A stretch of 64,000 bases of DNA from Saprospiraceae bacterium (GTDB taxonomy: Bacteria; Bacteroidota; Bacteroidia; Chitinophagales; Saprospiraceae). Under the pieces are notes generated by a model. That model had not been told where the DNA came from and did not search any database. It worked only from the letters and a program-made list of their open reading frames with translations. Within the stretch, counting starts at the first letter, position 1; the number at the start of each line of letters is the position of its first letter. The translations under genes were made by a program, and so were the position numbers. Positions 8,501 to 15,582 of this stretch are shown one piece after another. The stretch covers positions 844,501-908,500 of the forward strand of contig JADJWV010000002.1 in assembly GCA_016716185.1 (NCBI GenBank), given 5' to 3'.

Positions 8501-9454
8501 GCGGATGTTACGGGAGATAAAAGAGTTACGTCTGCAGATATAGCGGCCATTCGAAAATTGGTTTTGGGTATCGATGCGAGGTATAAGAATAATCTGAGCT
8601 GGAAATTTATCGAAGCCAATTACAAATTTCCGGTTTCGGATGATCCCTGGTACGAGCCATTTTCAGAGGAGTATACGGTCTCCGGACTGGCGGGAGACAT
8701 GATGTATATGGATTTCCGCGGTGTAAAAGTGGGCGATGTCAGCCAGACGACCTGGAATGGATTTCACAGTATTGAAACCCGGTCGAAGCTTGTTTTGGAA
8801 TGTACAAAGGAAAGGATATCCGGCGAAAACAGGGTTGCCATTGTTGCTGAATCCGATATGAACATCAGAGGTATGCAATTCAGTCTCCGTTTTCTGAAAA
8901 ATGGTTCTTCCTTGAACGGACTTTCTGGAGGAGTGTTGCCCATTGGACAGGAGCAGCTGGGTTGGAAATACGAAAGTAATGGCTATTTATTGGTTTCCTG
9001 GAATGGCGAATCGGATGTACGGATCAACAAAGGAGATGTGTTGTTTTATCTCGAATACGAACAACCGTTAGCAGCTGGAGACATCGATGCGATTGATATC
9101 AATTCGGATATTATTTCGGCAGAATTGTACAACGAACATTCAGAGATTGTTTCCTGGAGAATCAGGGAGGGAAGAGATCAAACTACCAAAACTTTCGAAT
9201 GCGGTGAGCCCATTCCCAATCCGTTTTCACAGGAGACCAGATTGCAATTTTTTCTGGGCAAACCCATGGAGATACAGTACAGCATTACAGACATGAATGG
9301 AAGTGTGATTTATAAAAATAAAGAAAACTACCGAGGAGGACAAAATGCATTGACGATACAGAGGTCGTTATTGTCCGGACCTGGAGTATATTTCTTAAAG
9401 TTGGAAGCTGGAGAATACACTAAAAGTATGAAACTCGTGATGATTGGAAATTAA
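5519..9454 (+). CDS. Large secreted Cys-rich protein with dockerin-like repeats and T9SS sorting domain
   Basis: The 1,311-residue product has a long N-region and then a signal peptide ending near ALAQ (residue 46). Residues 50-900 hold many short Cys-containing repeats in which phrases like DKTPPVINCP and DRTPPVAVC recur, resembling HYR-type beta-sandwich modules. Residues about 960-1020 form a dockerin type I-like pair (GVTTLDIVKIQRHILG and DVTGDKRVTSADIAAIRKL), a calcium-binding fold. The last 85 residues (starting near PNPFSQETRLQF) are a T9SS type A sorting domain. It is therefore expected to cross the outer membrane by T9SS and stay on the surface or be released. Its role is unknown; adhesion is plausible. 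A terminator follows at 9487. The start at 5519 is the only Met before the signal peptide. Confidence 0.85.
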   Translation: MQPKTVAGFGVRKLRPSGYSSSILPGKAICLFLFLTFVSLDSALAQCQLACRGKVNVSLGDSCRAEIFPEMLLTGSPSDCPGAKFRVDVLDHYMKKLPSSPYATGDYMQKEIIGMVYDSVSKNACWSKLYIEDKFGPVIVCREDTIYCNDTMALSTPVFYDNCDPNPTITFLGEHIDHYNCDSHFIKKVYRYWQGRDNLGNLGKICTTMFWMKRIPIDSIEYPKNFVKANDCHLECNSGFLTDANGNPHPYVTGVPRVDSLSLWPSYLFYCNLSTNYEDMVVVDLPCKKKIIRLWKVVEWWCNTAVIRTHPQTIEILDTKAPHLHCPYDFTVTTSGGYQCEANVWMPEIEVQDDCQDSIFVDIDYPGGILKNSNGGYIKLKPGLNDVVYIARDNCYNADTCHVHIEVFDRTPPVAVCQQNTVVTLTRDDLVQIPAHVFDDGSYDDCHIDSFLVRRMDDGEPCNIRDTFFRPYVEFCCEDAGKEVMVIFRVVDKHGNVNDCMVNVEVQDKTPPVINCPHDYRITCSKHNDTIDLKHRFGVADYYDNCVVHMHEYVDSFLNQCGLGYIERVFVVRDNMNRYDSCRQRIDIYDYDPFDSTDIVWPLDFEINSCGAEVDPANLPVEYGYPRFADNECSLIGVSFEDHQFNYVQDTALCYKILRKWKVIDWCQCYYDSQSGQTVCPSWHHEQVIKVHNRLPPKIQDDCEPVRLCISDQECLKELVDLTHEAVDDCTPNDLLRSSFKIDLHNDGYFDSVYTQLGNRIRFHGELPIGHHRFLWIWEDQCGNPIVCTQFVDILNCKAPTAYCLSGISVNIMAVDTNGDGRLEKFIDIWAADVDKGSYQFCGNPVTLSFSRDTFDRYIRYGCDSLGMHRVALWVTDQLTGLQDHCFTTITIQDNNNICNTGNFTADVGGLLITPYDQPVGNVRMKLQSPAGTVIRDFNQGKFLFENLPVGDWYKISPVMDLEYLEGVTTLDIVKIQRHILGLESFDSPWHYLAADVTGDKRVTSADIAAIRKLVLGIDARYKNNLSWKFIEANYKFPVSDDPWYEPFSEEYTVSGLAGDMMYMDFRGVKVGDVSQTTWNGFHSIETRSKLVLECTKERISGENRVAIVAESDMNIRGMQFSLRFLKNGSSLNGLSGGVLPIGQEQLGWKYESNGYLLVSWNGESDVRINKGDVLFYLEYEQPLAAGDIDAIDINSDIISAELYNEHSEIVSWRIREGRDQTTKTFECGEPIPNPFSQETRLQFFLGKPMEIQYSITDMNGSVIYKNKENYRGGQNALTIQRSLLSGPGVYFLKLEAGEYTKSMKLVMIGN

Positions 9455-9485
9455 GGCTTCAGGTTTAACTATCATATTACAGTAA

Positions 9486-9517
9486 TCCTCCCCGTAAGCT
9501 ACCGGGGGGGATTTTTT
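9486..9517 (+). terminator. Rho-independent terminator of the secreted-protein gene
   Basis: A C-rich arm (CCCCG, 9490-9494) pairs with CGGGG (9503-9507) across a short loop, with further G:C and T:G pairs below, and six T residues follow at 9512-9517. It begins about 30 bases after the stop codon at 9454. Confidence 0.8.
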
Positions 9518-9520
9518 GTT

Positions 9521-9616
9521 TCTCACCCCCGACCCTTCTCCGGGCCGGAAAAATCTTATCGATCTGGAGAGTGTAGACCCTCATCCGTAGCTCCTTTCCG
9601 ATGCTGAGAGGGGGTA
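9521..9616. repeat. Possible degenerate copy of the CTCACCCC palindromic repeat
   Basis: The stretch begins CTCACCCCCGACCCTTCTCC, close to the opening of the repeats at 4029-4850, and ends near GCTGAGAGGGGG. The inner stems are largely lost, so this may be an eroded relative or a coincidence of low-complexity sequence. Confidence 0.35.
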
Positions 9617-9808
9617 TTAAGCAGTTTCCTTTGAAATTAGTATGTTGATCTTTTTGCGGAGGTAAATGATGTATCCCAGCATAAGTAAAAAGACAATGGG
9701 TTCGATGATGCAGAAGATCCAGATGTTGATTTCTTCGTAAGTCATTCCCAGGGCAGCTGCCCAGTTTTCGAGGAGTTCGACGCACCAGTTGAATAGTTCA
9801 TTGATCAT
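9617..9808 (-). CDS. Small single-span membrane protein
   Basis: The 63-residue product has an amphipathic N-terminal half (FNWCVELLENWAAALGMTYE), one strong membrane helix (about residues 28-48) and a basic end (LRKKINILISK). I recall similar short proteins from Bacteroidota, often annotated only as hypothetical, with the same GMTYEEIN followed by a hydrophobic helix; that supports it being a real gene. No function is known to me. It is monocistronic, transcribed against the secreted-protein gene, and its stop lies about 100 bases past that gene's terminator. Confidence 0.7.
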   Translation of the reverse strand: MINELFNWCVELLENWAAALGMTYEEINIWIFCIIEPIVFLLMLGYIIYLRKKINILISKETA

Positions 9809-9968
9809 TTTTTATTGCTTATGTATAAAAAAATGTATGGTTAAATTTATAATTCCAGATGAAAACATACTCCAAATTTAAAAATTGAAGTCAATAAGAA
9901 ATCACCCACTTTCAATAATTTATCCCAGGTTTTCATAGTTTTTGTAATTACGAATGTATTTTATAGAC

Positions 9969-9976
9969 TACTTTTG
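9969..9976 (+). promoter_or_regulatory. Bacteroidota -7 box for the DUF3127 gene
   Basis: TACTTTTG matches the TAnnTTTG element and ends 20 bases before the ATG at 9997. A TTTG at 9941-9944 is the nearest -33 candidate, with a 24-base spacer that is longer than ideal. Confidence 0.5.
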
Positions 9977-9996
9977 AAGTCAAATTTAAGACTATT

Positions 9997-10359
9997 ATGA
10001 GCTACCAAATCAATGGTAAACTGGTTAAAAAAATGGAAATCGAAAGCAAAACGGCCAGCTTTCAAACACGGGAATTTGTCATCGTCACACAAGAACAATA
10101 TCCTCAGTACGTAAAGTTTCAATTGGTGCAGGACCGCTGTGGAATCATCGATAAGATTAATGAAAATGACGAACTGACCGTTCATTTTGATTTGAGGGGA
10201 CGCGAGTGGCAGGGTAAATATTTTACCAATCTGCAGGCATGGAAGGTAGAAGCAGGATCAGGCGGATCAGAACCTGCAGGACAAGATCTGGTAGCCGATA
10301 AAGAATCTCCCGATCCCTTTGCTTCGGGAGAAACCAATTACGACGACCTTCCGTTCTGA
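9997..10359 (+). CDS. DUF3127 family protein (OB-fold, SSB-like)
   Basis: DUF3127 proteins are Bacteroidota proteins predicted to have an oligonucleotide/oligosaccharide-binding fold related to single-stranded DNA-binding proteins. The 120 residues show the family core: KTASFQTREFVIVT, then YPQYVKFQLVQDRCGIID, then ELTVHFDLRGREW. The disordered acidic tail ends in DDLPF, like the protein-interaction tip of SSB. A role in DNA or RNA binding is inferred. The stop codon overlaps the next gene's start (TGATG), so the two are translationally coupled. Confidence 0.85.
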   Translation: MSYQINGKLVKKMEIESKTASFQTREFVIVTQEQYPQYVKFQLVQDRCGIIDKINENDELTVHFDLRGREWQGKYFTNLQAWKVEAGSGGSEPAGQDLVADKESPDPFASGETNYDDLPF

Positions 10360-10904
10360 TGCGGTGGATGCTCTTCATCGGACTCTTCATTTTAAATGAC
10401 CTTCACAGTCAAAGCATACAATATTTCCAGACCGCTAATCCAGGTGATTTCCGTTCATGGGTCTTTCTGGACAGGGATGAATCTTTTCTGGGAAACTTAA
10501 ATGCCCGTTGGCCATTTGAACGACGGCTCGACGAATGGGATCTGAGAATTGGGGAATGGTCGGGGAGTGTTAAGTTGAGGTGGAGCAACCGTCCCGACGA
10601 GTGGGAAATCCGGCTTCATAATGAGTTTCTTACAGCTCAGCCTACATGGAACAAACAGTTTGATTCCTGGAGGCTGCAGTACGGTGACAAGACCTACAGT
10701 TTTACCCTGGACCCCGATCCCGATGGACAACTCTGGCGACTCCAAATGGGTGACCATGAATTGCTGTTGATTTACAATACTTATTTGTACGACTATCTGG
10801 ACTGGACACTGGATTATGCATCAGATGTGGATGAGCTGGTGCTGGTGACTACAGCCTGCTTCATCGCGGCGTATTATGGAAACTATCAATACCTTAAGCG
10901 CTAG
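10359..10904 (+). CDS. Conserved secreted protein of unknown function
   Basis: The 181-residue product has a short signal peptide (MRWMLFIGLFILNDLHSQS). A Trp/Asp-rich domain follows, with repeated short strands (RLDEWDLRIGEWSG, RPDEWEIRLHNE, QFDSWRLQYGDK) about 23-30 residues apart. The repeating W-R-L pattern suggests a beta-sheet or beta-roll. The last 40 residues are more hydrophobic. I do not recognise a family. Its start overlaps the DUF3127 stop by one base, so it depends on the same promoter. Confidence 0.7.
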   Translation: MRWMLFIGLFILNDLHSQSIQYFQTANPGDFRSWVFLDRDESFLGNLNARWPFERRLDEWDLRIGEWSGSVKLRWSNRPDEWEIRLHNEFLTAQPTWNKQFDSWRLQYGDKTYSFTLDPDPDGQLWRLQMGDHELLLIYNTYLYDYLDWTLDYASDVDELVLVTTACFIAAYYGNYQYLKR

Positions 10905-10929
10905 ACATTTCATCAAATCAAACAAGCGT

Positions 10930-11598
10930 ATGCCACTGATTTATGTCCTGCACTTTTTGTTGTCCGGAAAAATTCCGTGGATCAGTTTGTGCTTGCTTCT
11001 TACTTTCATAAATATTAAATCTCAAACCATGTTATCGGGAACTTATGCATTGCGGGGCGTACACGATATGGCAGCTGCATTTCGCTTTCAGGAGGATGGA
11101 AGTTTTGAATTCCGTTATGCCTACGGTGCTTCGGATCGCTATGCCCAGGGGACATACGAAATATCCGGAGATACCATTCACCTGAAAAGCAACAAAAAGG
11201 CCGGAGAAGATTTTACGGTCACATCACAAACTAACGATTGTTCACATTACGAAATTAAAGTCAACCATCCCGATCATTTTTTTAGATCCTACGTAGAAGC
11301 CATTGGATTTATCGGACAAACGCCAATTGAAGCCAAAGCTGATTCGGAAGGCATCATCCGGTTTGAAGAAACAAAATTGGACAAGGTTTATGTACACCAT
11401 GCCATTTATCCCGATGTGCCCACTTTGATCAAAGATGAACAAAATGGCAATCATCGTTTCGTGGTGGAACTTAAACCTTCGCTGGAGGCTGTTAGTTTCA
11501 AGGGCATTGATTTTTTTATCAAGGAAGATTACATCACTTGTCATCCGAATTATTTTTTGCCGATTAATGATATTCGATATTATAAGGAGGGGGAATAG
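10930..11598 (+). CDS. Conserved secreted or lipid-anchored protein of unknown function
   Basis: From the ATG at 10930 the product has about 222 residues and begins with a hydrophobic signal segment ending near INIKSQ. The mature part looks like a small beta-sandwich: FRFQEDGSFEFRYAYGASDR, QGTYEISGDTIHLKS and later EDYITCHPNYFLPI. The GTYxxxGDTIxL pattern occurs in Bacteroidota lipocalin-like secreted proteins, but I cannot assign a family. A longer start at 10876 would overlap the previous gene by 29 bases and hide the signal peptide, so I prefer 10930. It is probably the third gene of the DUF3127 operon. Confidence 0.65.
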   Translation: MPLIYVLHFLLSGKIPWISLCLLLTFINIKSQTMLSGTYALRGVHDMAAAFRFQEDGSFEFRYAYGASDRYAQGTYEISGDTIHLKSNKKAGEDFTVTSQTNDCSHYEIKVNHPDHFFRSYVEAIGFIGQTPIEAKADSEGIIRFEETKLDKVYVHHAIYPDVPTLIKDEQNGNHRFVVELKPSLEAVSFKGIDFFIKEDYITCHPNYFLPINDIRYYKEGE

Positions 11599-11603
11599 GG
11601 GGG

Positions 11604-12050
11604 AGGCAAGGAGGCTTGTAGGCTTGTAGGGATGTAGGCTTGTAGGGATGTAGGGCTTGTAGGGATGTAGGCTTGTAGGGATGTAGGCTTGTAGGCTTTT
11701 AGGCTTGTAGGCTTGTAGGGCTTTTAGGGATGTAGGCTTTTAGGGATGTAGGCTTGTAGGCTTGTAGGGATGTAGGCTTGTAGGCTTGTAAGGCTTTTAG
11801 GGATGTAGGCTTTTAGGCTTTTAGGGATGAAGGGCTTGCAGGGATTTAGGCTTGTAGGGATGTAGGCTTGTAGGGCTTGTAGGCTTGTAGGCTTATAGGC
11901 TTGTAGGGATGTAGGGCTTGTAGGGCTTTTAGGCTTGTAGGGATGTAGGCTTTTAGGGATGTAGGCTTTTAGGCGTGGAGGCGTGTAGGCGTGTAGGCTT
12001 GTAGGGTTGTGGGCTTTTAGGCATGAAGGCGTGTAGGCTTGGAGGACTTG
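11604..12050. repeat. 8-bp minisatellite array (AGGCTTGT/AGGGATGT/AGGCGTGG)
   Basis: About 450 bases consist almost entirely of head-to-tail octamers of the form AGGnnTGT. Main variants are AGGCTTGT, AGGGATGT and AGGCTTTT, with a cluster of AGGCGTGG/AGGCGTGT near 11971-11994. Occasional extra G or C bases shift the phase. No protein is likely: every frame gives low-complexity peptide. The array abuts the 3' end of the four-helix-bundle gene (stop at 12054). A related array in the opposite orientation lies on the gene's other side at 12559-12630. Confidence 0.92.
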
Positions 12051-12053
12051 GAA

Positions 12054-12419
12054 TTAATATTTCAAATCATTTTTTTGAAATTTGTAATAGGATGCCAGTA
12101 CTTTTTCAGCTTCTGTCATTTTTTTGTCAATTAGATCATAAGTTTCTAAATCTAAATAACCCAATCGTAGAGATACATTTAGTTGATAATGTGATTCCTT
12201 AAGGGAGGCATAGGCTATTTCCAAAAATCTAATCAACTCTTTTTTGCTTTGTCGAAAGCATCCTTCTACTATATTGGAGGCGACTGAAATCATTGCCCTC
12301 CTGATTTGTTGTGCAAGTCCAAATTTTTCTTCGACAGGAAACTTTTTTGTGACCTGATATACAAAAACAACAAGCTCATCTACCAATAAAAATGCTTTGA
12401 TTTTTGTGTAATCTCTCAT
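12054..12419 (-). CDS. Four-helix bundle protein (23S rRNA intervening-sequence protein family, S23)
   Basis: The 121 residues match the small four-helix bundle family first seen as the ORF of 23S rRNA intervening sequences and related to the Avd accessory protein of diversity-generating retroelements. Landmarks are LVDELVVFVYQVTKKFP, the QQIRRAMISVASNIVEG core, the ELIRFLEIAYASLKE helix and a final LASYYKF helix. The biochemical role is not settled; basic nucleic-acid-binding pentamers are known for relatives. Here it is not in an rRNA gene but sits between two inverted 8-bp repeat arrays, so it may belong to a small repeat-associated element. A second family member lies at 50865-51215. Confidence 0.87.
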   Translation of the reverse strand: MRDYTKIKAFLLVDELVVFVYQVTKKFPVEEKFGLAQQIRRAMISVASNIVEGCFRQSKKELIRFLEIAYASLKESHYQLNVSLRLGYLDLETYDLIDKKMTEAEKVLASYYKFQKNDLKY

Positions 12420-12558
12420 AGTATAATATTGAATTTATTAATAAAACAATATTAAATGCTATAAAAATATTCTAATCATGAATTACCTAAATTAAATGAC
12501 CGTATTTATTCTATGCCCGAATTCCTTGATTAAAGGACAATAAAACTTATAATCGAGA

Positions 12559-12630
12559 GCCTCCACGCCTCCTGGCCTCCATGCCTCCATGCCTCCACGC
12601 CTCCACGCCTCCATGGCTCCAAGCCTTCCT
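12559..12630. repeat. Second 8-bp array, inverted relative to the first
   Basis: Nine consecutive octamers run GCCTCCAC, GCCTCCTG, GCCTCCAT (twice), GCCTCCAC (twice), GCCTCCAT, GGCTCCAA, GCCTTCCT. On the minus strand this is AGGCGTGG/AGGCATGG, the same octamer as at 11971 in the first array. It ends 2 bases before the proS stop codon. The 140 bases between it and the four-helix-bundle start hold nothing I recognise. Confidence 0.9.
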
Positions 12631-12632
12631 CC

Positions 12633-14102
12633 CTAATACGCTTTCGCAAACAAAACTCTTCTCTGCGATGGTTGACCAGAATAAATACATTTGCCTTCCT
12701 CTTCCTGCGCGTCCAATGGAATGCACCGAATGGTGGCTTTGGTCAGTTCTTTTATTTTTTCTTCTGTTTCGGAAGTTCCATCCCAATGTGCATAGATGAA
12801 ACCCGGTTTTTCTTCAAGTGTTTTTACAAAATCATCCCAGGTATCTAACGAACAACTGTTAGAATGGCGAAAATCAAACGCTCTGGTGTATAGATTTTGC
12901 TGAATTTCTGCAAGCAATTGTTCGATGTAGTTCGCCGCACCTGAAACCGGAACAGAAGATTTTTCTTTTGTATCTCTTCTGGCAATTTCATAGACGCCTT
13001 GTTCGAGATCGCGTGCACCAATGCCTACGCGAACCGGAGTACCTTTCAATTCGTGTTCCGCAAATTTGAAGCCAGGACGGTTTTTTTCGTCTTTGTCGTA
13101 GTTGCAGCGAATTCCTCTTGCTTTGAGTTCAGACATGAGCTTATTGGCCGCCTGCTCTAATTCCGGTGAAGGTTTCGGTATAGGAACAATAACCACTTGC
13201 ACGGGAGCAAGTCTGGGTGGAAGAATCAGTCCATCATCGTCTGAATGAGCCATAACCAGAGCTCCGATCAAGCGCGTACTGACTCCCCAGGAAGTGGCCC
13301 ATACATATTCTTCTTTGTTTTGATCGGTGAGGTATTTGACTTCAAAGGCTTTTGCAAAATTTTGTCCAAGAAAATGCGAAGTACCTGCCTGTAAGGCCTT
13401 TCCATCCTGCATCATGGCCTCAATGGTATACGTCTCTTCTGCTCCGGCAAAACGTTCGTTCGCTGTTTTGTACCCTTTTACAACGGGTATAGCCATGTAT
13501 TCTTCGGCAAATTTTGCATATACTTCATGCATTTGTTCTGCTTCAGCAATGGCTTCAGCTGCTGTGGCATGAGCCGTATGACCTTCCTGCCAAAGGAATT
13601 CGGTTGTTCGCAAAAACGGACGCGTACGCATTTCCCAGCGAACTACATTGGCCCATTGATTAATGAGGATGGGCAGGTCCCGGTAAGACTGAATCCAGTC
13701 CCTGTAAGTATTCCAGATCACGGCTTCAGAGGTAGGCCGCACCACCAGCTCTTCTTCCAGTTTAGCTTCCGGGTCGACCATGAGTTTCCCTTTTTGCTTC
13801 GGATCATTTTTTAGCCGGTAATGCGTTACGACCGCACATTCTTTGGCAAAACCTTCCGCATTTTTCTCTTCGGCTTCAAACAAACTTTTCGGAACAAACA
13901 ATGGAAAATAGGCATTGACATGACCTGTTTCCTTAAACATACCGTCGAGAACGTTTCGCATGTTTTCCCAAAGCGCATAGCCCAGAGGTTTGATCACCAT
14001 GCAGCCTCTGACTGCACTTTGATCGGCCAGTCCTGAGCGGTAAACGATGTCATTGTACCATTGGGAGTAATCTTCTGAACGCGATGTAATCACTTTTGCC
14101 AT
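12633..14102 (-). CDS. proS: Prolyl-tRNA synthetase, archaeal/eukaryotic-type (ProS type 3)
   Basis: This is a cytoplasmic class II aminoacyl-tRNA synthetase that charges tRNA-Pro. The 489 residues have the short ProS type 3 layout without the editing insertion. They include a motif 2 region RWEMRTRPFLRTTEFLWQEG and its GHTAH loop, a motif 3 region STRLIGALVMAHSDDDGL, an anticodon-binding domain (VVIVPIPKP onward), and the type 3 C-terminal domain ending YSGQPSQRRVLFAKAY. It is transcribed alone, with a long leader of about 120 bases from a TAnnTTTG box. Its TAG stop abuts the inverted octamer array, which may affect 3' mRNA structure. Confidence 0.96.
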   Translation of the reverse strand: MAKVITSRSEDYSQWYNDIVYRSGLADQSAVRGCMVIKPLGYALWENMRNVLDGMFKETGHVNAYFPLFVPKSLFEAEEKNAEGFAKECAVVTHYRLKNDPKQKGKLMVDPEAKLEEELVVRPTSEAVIWNTYRDWIQSYRDLPILINQWANVVRWEMRTRPFLRTTEFLWQEGHTAHATAAEAIAEAEQMHEVYAKFAEEYMAIPVVKGYKTANERFAGAEETYTIEAMMQDGKALQAGTSHFLGQNFAKAFEVKYLTDQNKEEYVWATSWGVSTRLIGALVMAHSDDDGLILPPRLAPVQVVIVPIPKPSPELEQAANKLMSELKARGIRCNYDKDEKNRPGFKFAEHELKGTPVRVGIGARDLEQGVYEIARRDTKEKSSVPVSGAANYIEQLLAEIQQNLYTRAFDFRHSNSCSLDTWDDFVKTLEEKPGFIYAHWDGTSETEEKIKELTKATIRCIPLDAQEEEGKCIYSGQPSQRRVLFAKAY

Positions 14103-14220
14103 AAGATGATATTAAACTTTGTAGCTGATTTTCAATCAAATAATCGATGGAACGCTGGTTGTTAATGAAGTTTAACGTATTCCAGTTAAATATTAATTGG
14201 AATTTAACCAAGCTGAACCG

Positions 14221-14228
14221 CAAAAGTA
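14221..14228 (-). promoter_or_regulatory. Bacteroidota -7 box for proS
   Basis: The minus strand reads TACTTTTG here, about 119 bases upstream of the proS start. A -33 element is not obvious. The 14103-14281 gap is the divergent control region for proS and the secreted protein gene at 14282. Confidence 0.45.
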
Positions 14229-14281
14229 ATAAATTAGCTATTGATAAGTGTTTTTCATTCAAACACTTCAAATTCAGGACT

Positions 14282-15544
14282 ATGAAAAATAACACAAATA
14301 ATCTTTTTATTGCGATTTTCCTGGCTTTCATTTCCCAGGGAATCCAGGCACAATTTGACGACATTTATTACGATCCCGACAAGGACGATGAGCATGTTGA
14401 ACAGCGGTATTACTCATCAGATCAAAACGGTACTGATGACAGATATCAATCGAAGGATGAACGTTATTATGATCCCAATGAATCTTATGACGACGAATAT
14501 GGAGAGTGGGAAGATCAGGATTACTATTACACGTCGAGGATAAAAAGATTCCACAGACCTGTTTATGGATTTAATTATTACGATCCATTTTACACACATT
14601 CATATTTCTACGATCCTTTTGATTTTGACCCCTGGTATTACGACCGGGATATTTATTCAAGTTCCTGGCGATTTAGTTTTTACACGGGTCCCATTCTGTG
14701 GACAAATTACTACCGATACCGGCCATTCTGGTCGCACTGGGATGCGTGTTATGGCTGGAACAGTTTTGGTTGGAATTCCTATGGTGGTTATGGTGGTTGG
14801 AATAATTGGTATTGGGGAATTCCATATTATCACCACCGCGATCATTATTATTACGGAAATAACACCCATCACAACGATCACGGTTCTAAATATGGCTATC
14901 ATTATGGCAGCAGACGATTTGGAACCACTAACACTTCCAAAAGAGGACCGGTTCGGTTGACCAACCCTTCTCCAAGAGTGATCACGGAATCTGCAGGGGT
15001 AAATGCCGATCCGGGAAGAACAACCGCTTCACCCAGAAGGATTATCAGAAGCGCAGATGGAGATTCACCTCGGGAGCAAGTTCAAAATGGAAGATTATAC
15101 AACGACAGAACACCTGAACGCAGTCAAAATCCCGGCAGAACTTTGGAAAGTGAAAAACCCGGATTTGAAAAAACAGATCGTGCAAATGATCGCGTTTATG
15201 ACAGAAATCCGAACAGGGAAATGGGAGGATCGGAAAAATACAGAGACGAACGAAATTCCGACAGATCTAAATTCAGGCCACATCGCACAGAGCGGCCACG
15301 AACTTCCGAGGGGTATAGAAATTACAGTCCATCGGATTCGGAAAGAAGATCATATAAAGAACGGTCGTCTCAACCAGATTTGAAAATGCCGAGGCAGAAA
15401 GAAAAACCGGATCATTCCAATTTTGGAGGCGCAATCATGGATGCCATTGGTAGTGGTGGGTCCAAAGGAAAATCCAATTCATCATCCGGAAATAGTTCAG
15501 GCAAATCAGGAAAATCTGAAGGATCGAGAAAAGGTCCAAGGTAA
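14282..15544 (+). CDS. Secreted Tyr/Gly/Arg-rich low-complexity protein
   Basis: From ATG 14282 the protein has 420 residues and a clear signal peptide (FIAIFLAFISQGIQAQ). Residues 25-80 are Asp/Tyr-rich (for example YYDPDKDD and YYDPNESYDD). Residues 90-200 are aromatic-, His- and Gly-rich (YGWNSFGWNSYGGYGGW and similar). The C-terminal half is a disordered, charged Arg/Ser/Glu/Pro stretch that ends in SSSGNSSGKSGKSEG. I recognise no enzymatic domain. It may be a matrix or surface-coating protein, which is only a guess from composition. An upstream TTG in the same frame would put 45 residues in front of the signal peptide and is rejected. Confidence 0.75.
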   Translation: MKNNTNNLFIAIFLAFISQGIQAQFDDIYYDPDKDDEHVEQRYYSSDQNGTDDRYQSKDERYYDPNESYDDEYGEWEDQDYYYTSRIKRFHRPVYGFNYYDPFYTHSYFYDPFDFDPWYYDRDIYSSSWRFSFYTGPILWTNYYRYRPFWSHWDACYGWNSFGWNSYGGYGGWNNWYWGIPYYHHRDHYYYGNNTHHNDHGSKYGYHYGSRRFGTTNTSKRGPVRLTNPSPRVITESAGVNADPGRTTASPRRIIRSADGDSPREQVQNGRLYNDRTPERSQNPGRTLESEKPGFEKTDRANDRVYDRNPNREMGGSEKYRDERNSDRSKFRPHRTERPRTSEGYRNYSPSDSERRSYKERSSQPDLKMPRQKEKPDHSNFGGAIMDAIGSGGSKGKSNSSSGNSSGKSGKSEGSRKGPR

Positions 15545-15582
15545 CATTATAAGTTCATTCAGATTTCTATTCTAAACAACAA

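Noticed and set aside
11604..12050. Repetitive coding region or CRISPR array
   Set aside because: All frames give low-complexity peptides with phase shifts, and the unit is 8 bases without spacers.
12054..12419. 23S rRNA intervening sequence
   Set aside because: The encoded protein belongs to that family, but no rRNA sequence surrounds it.
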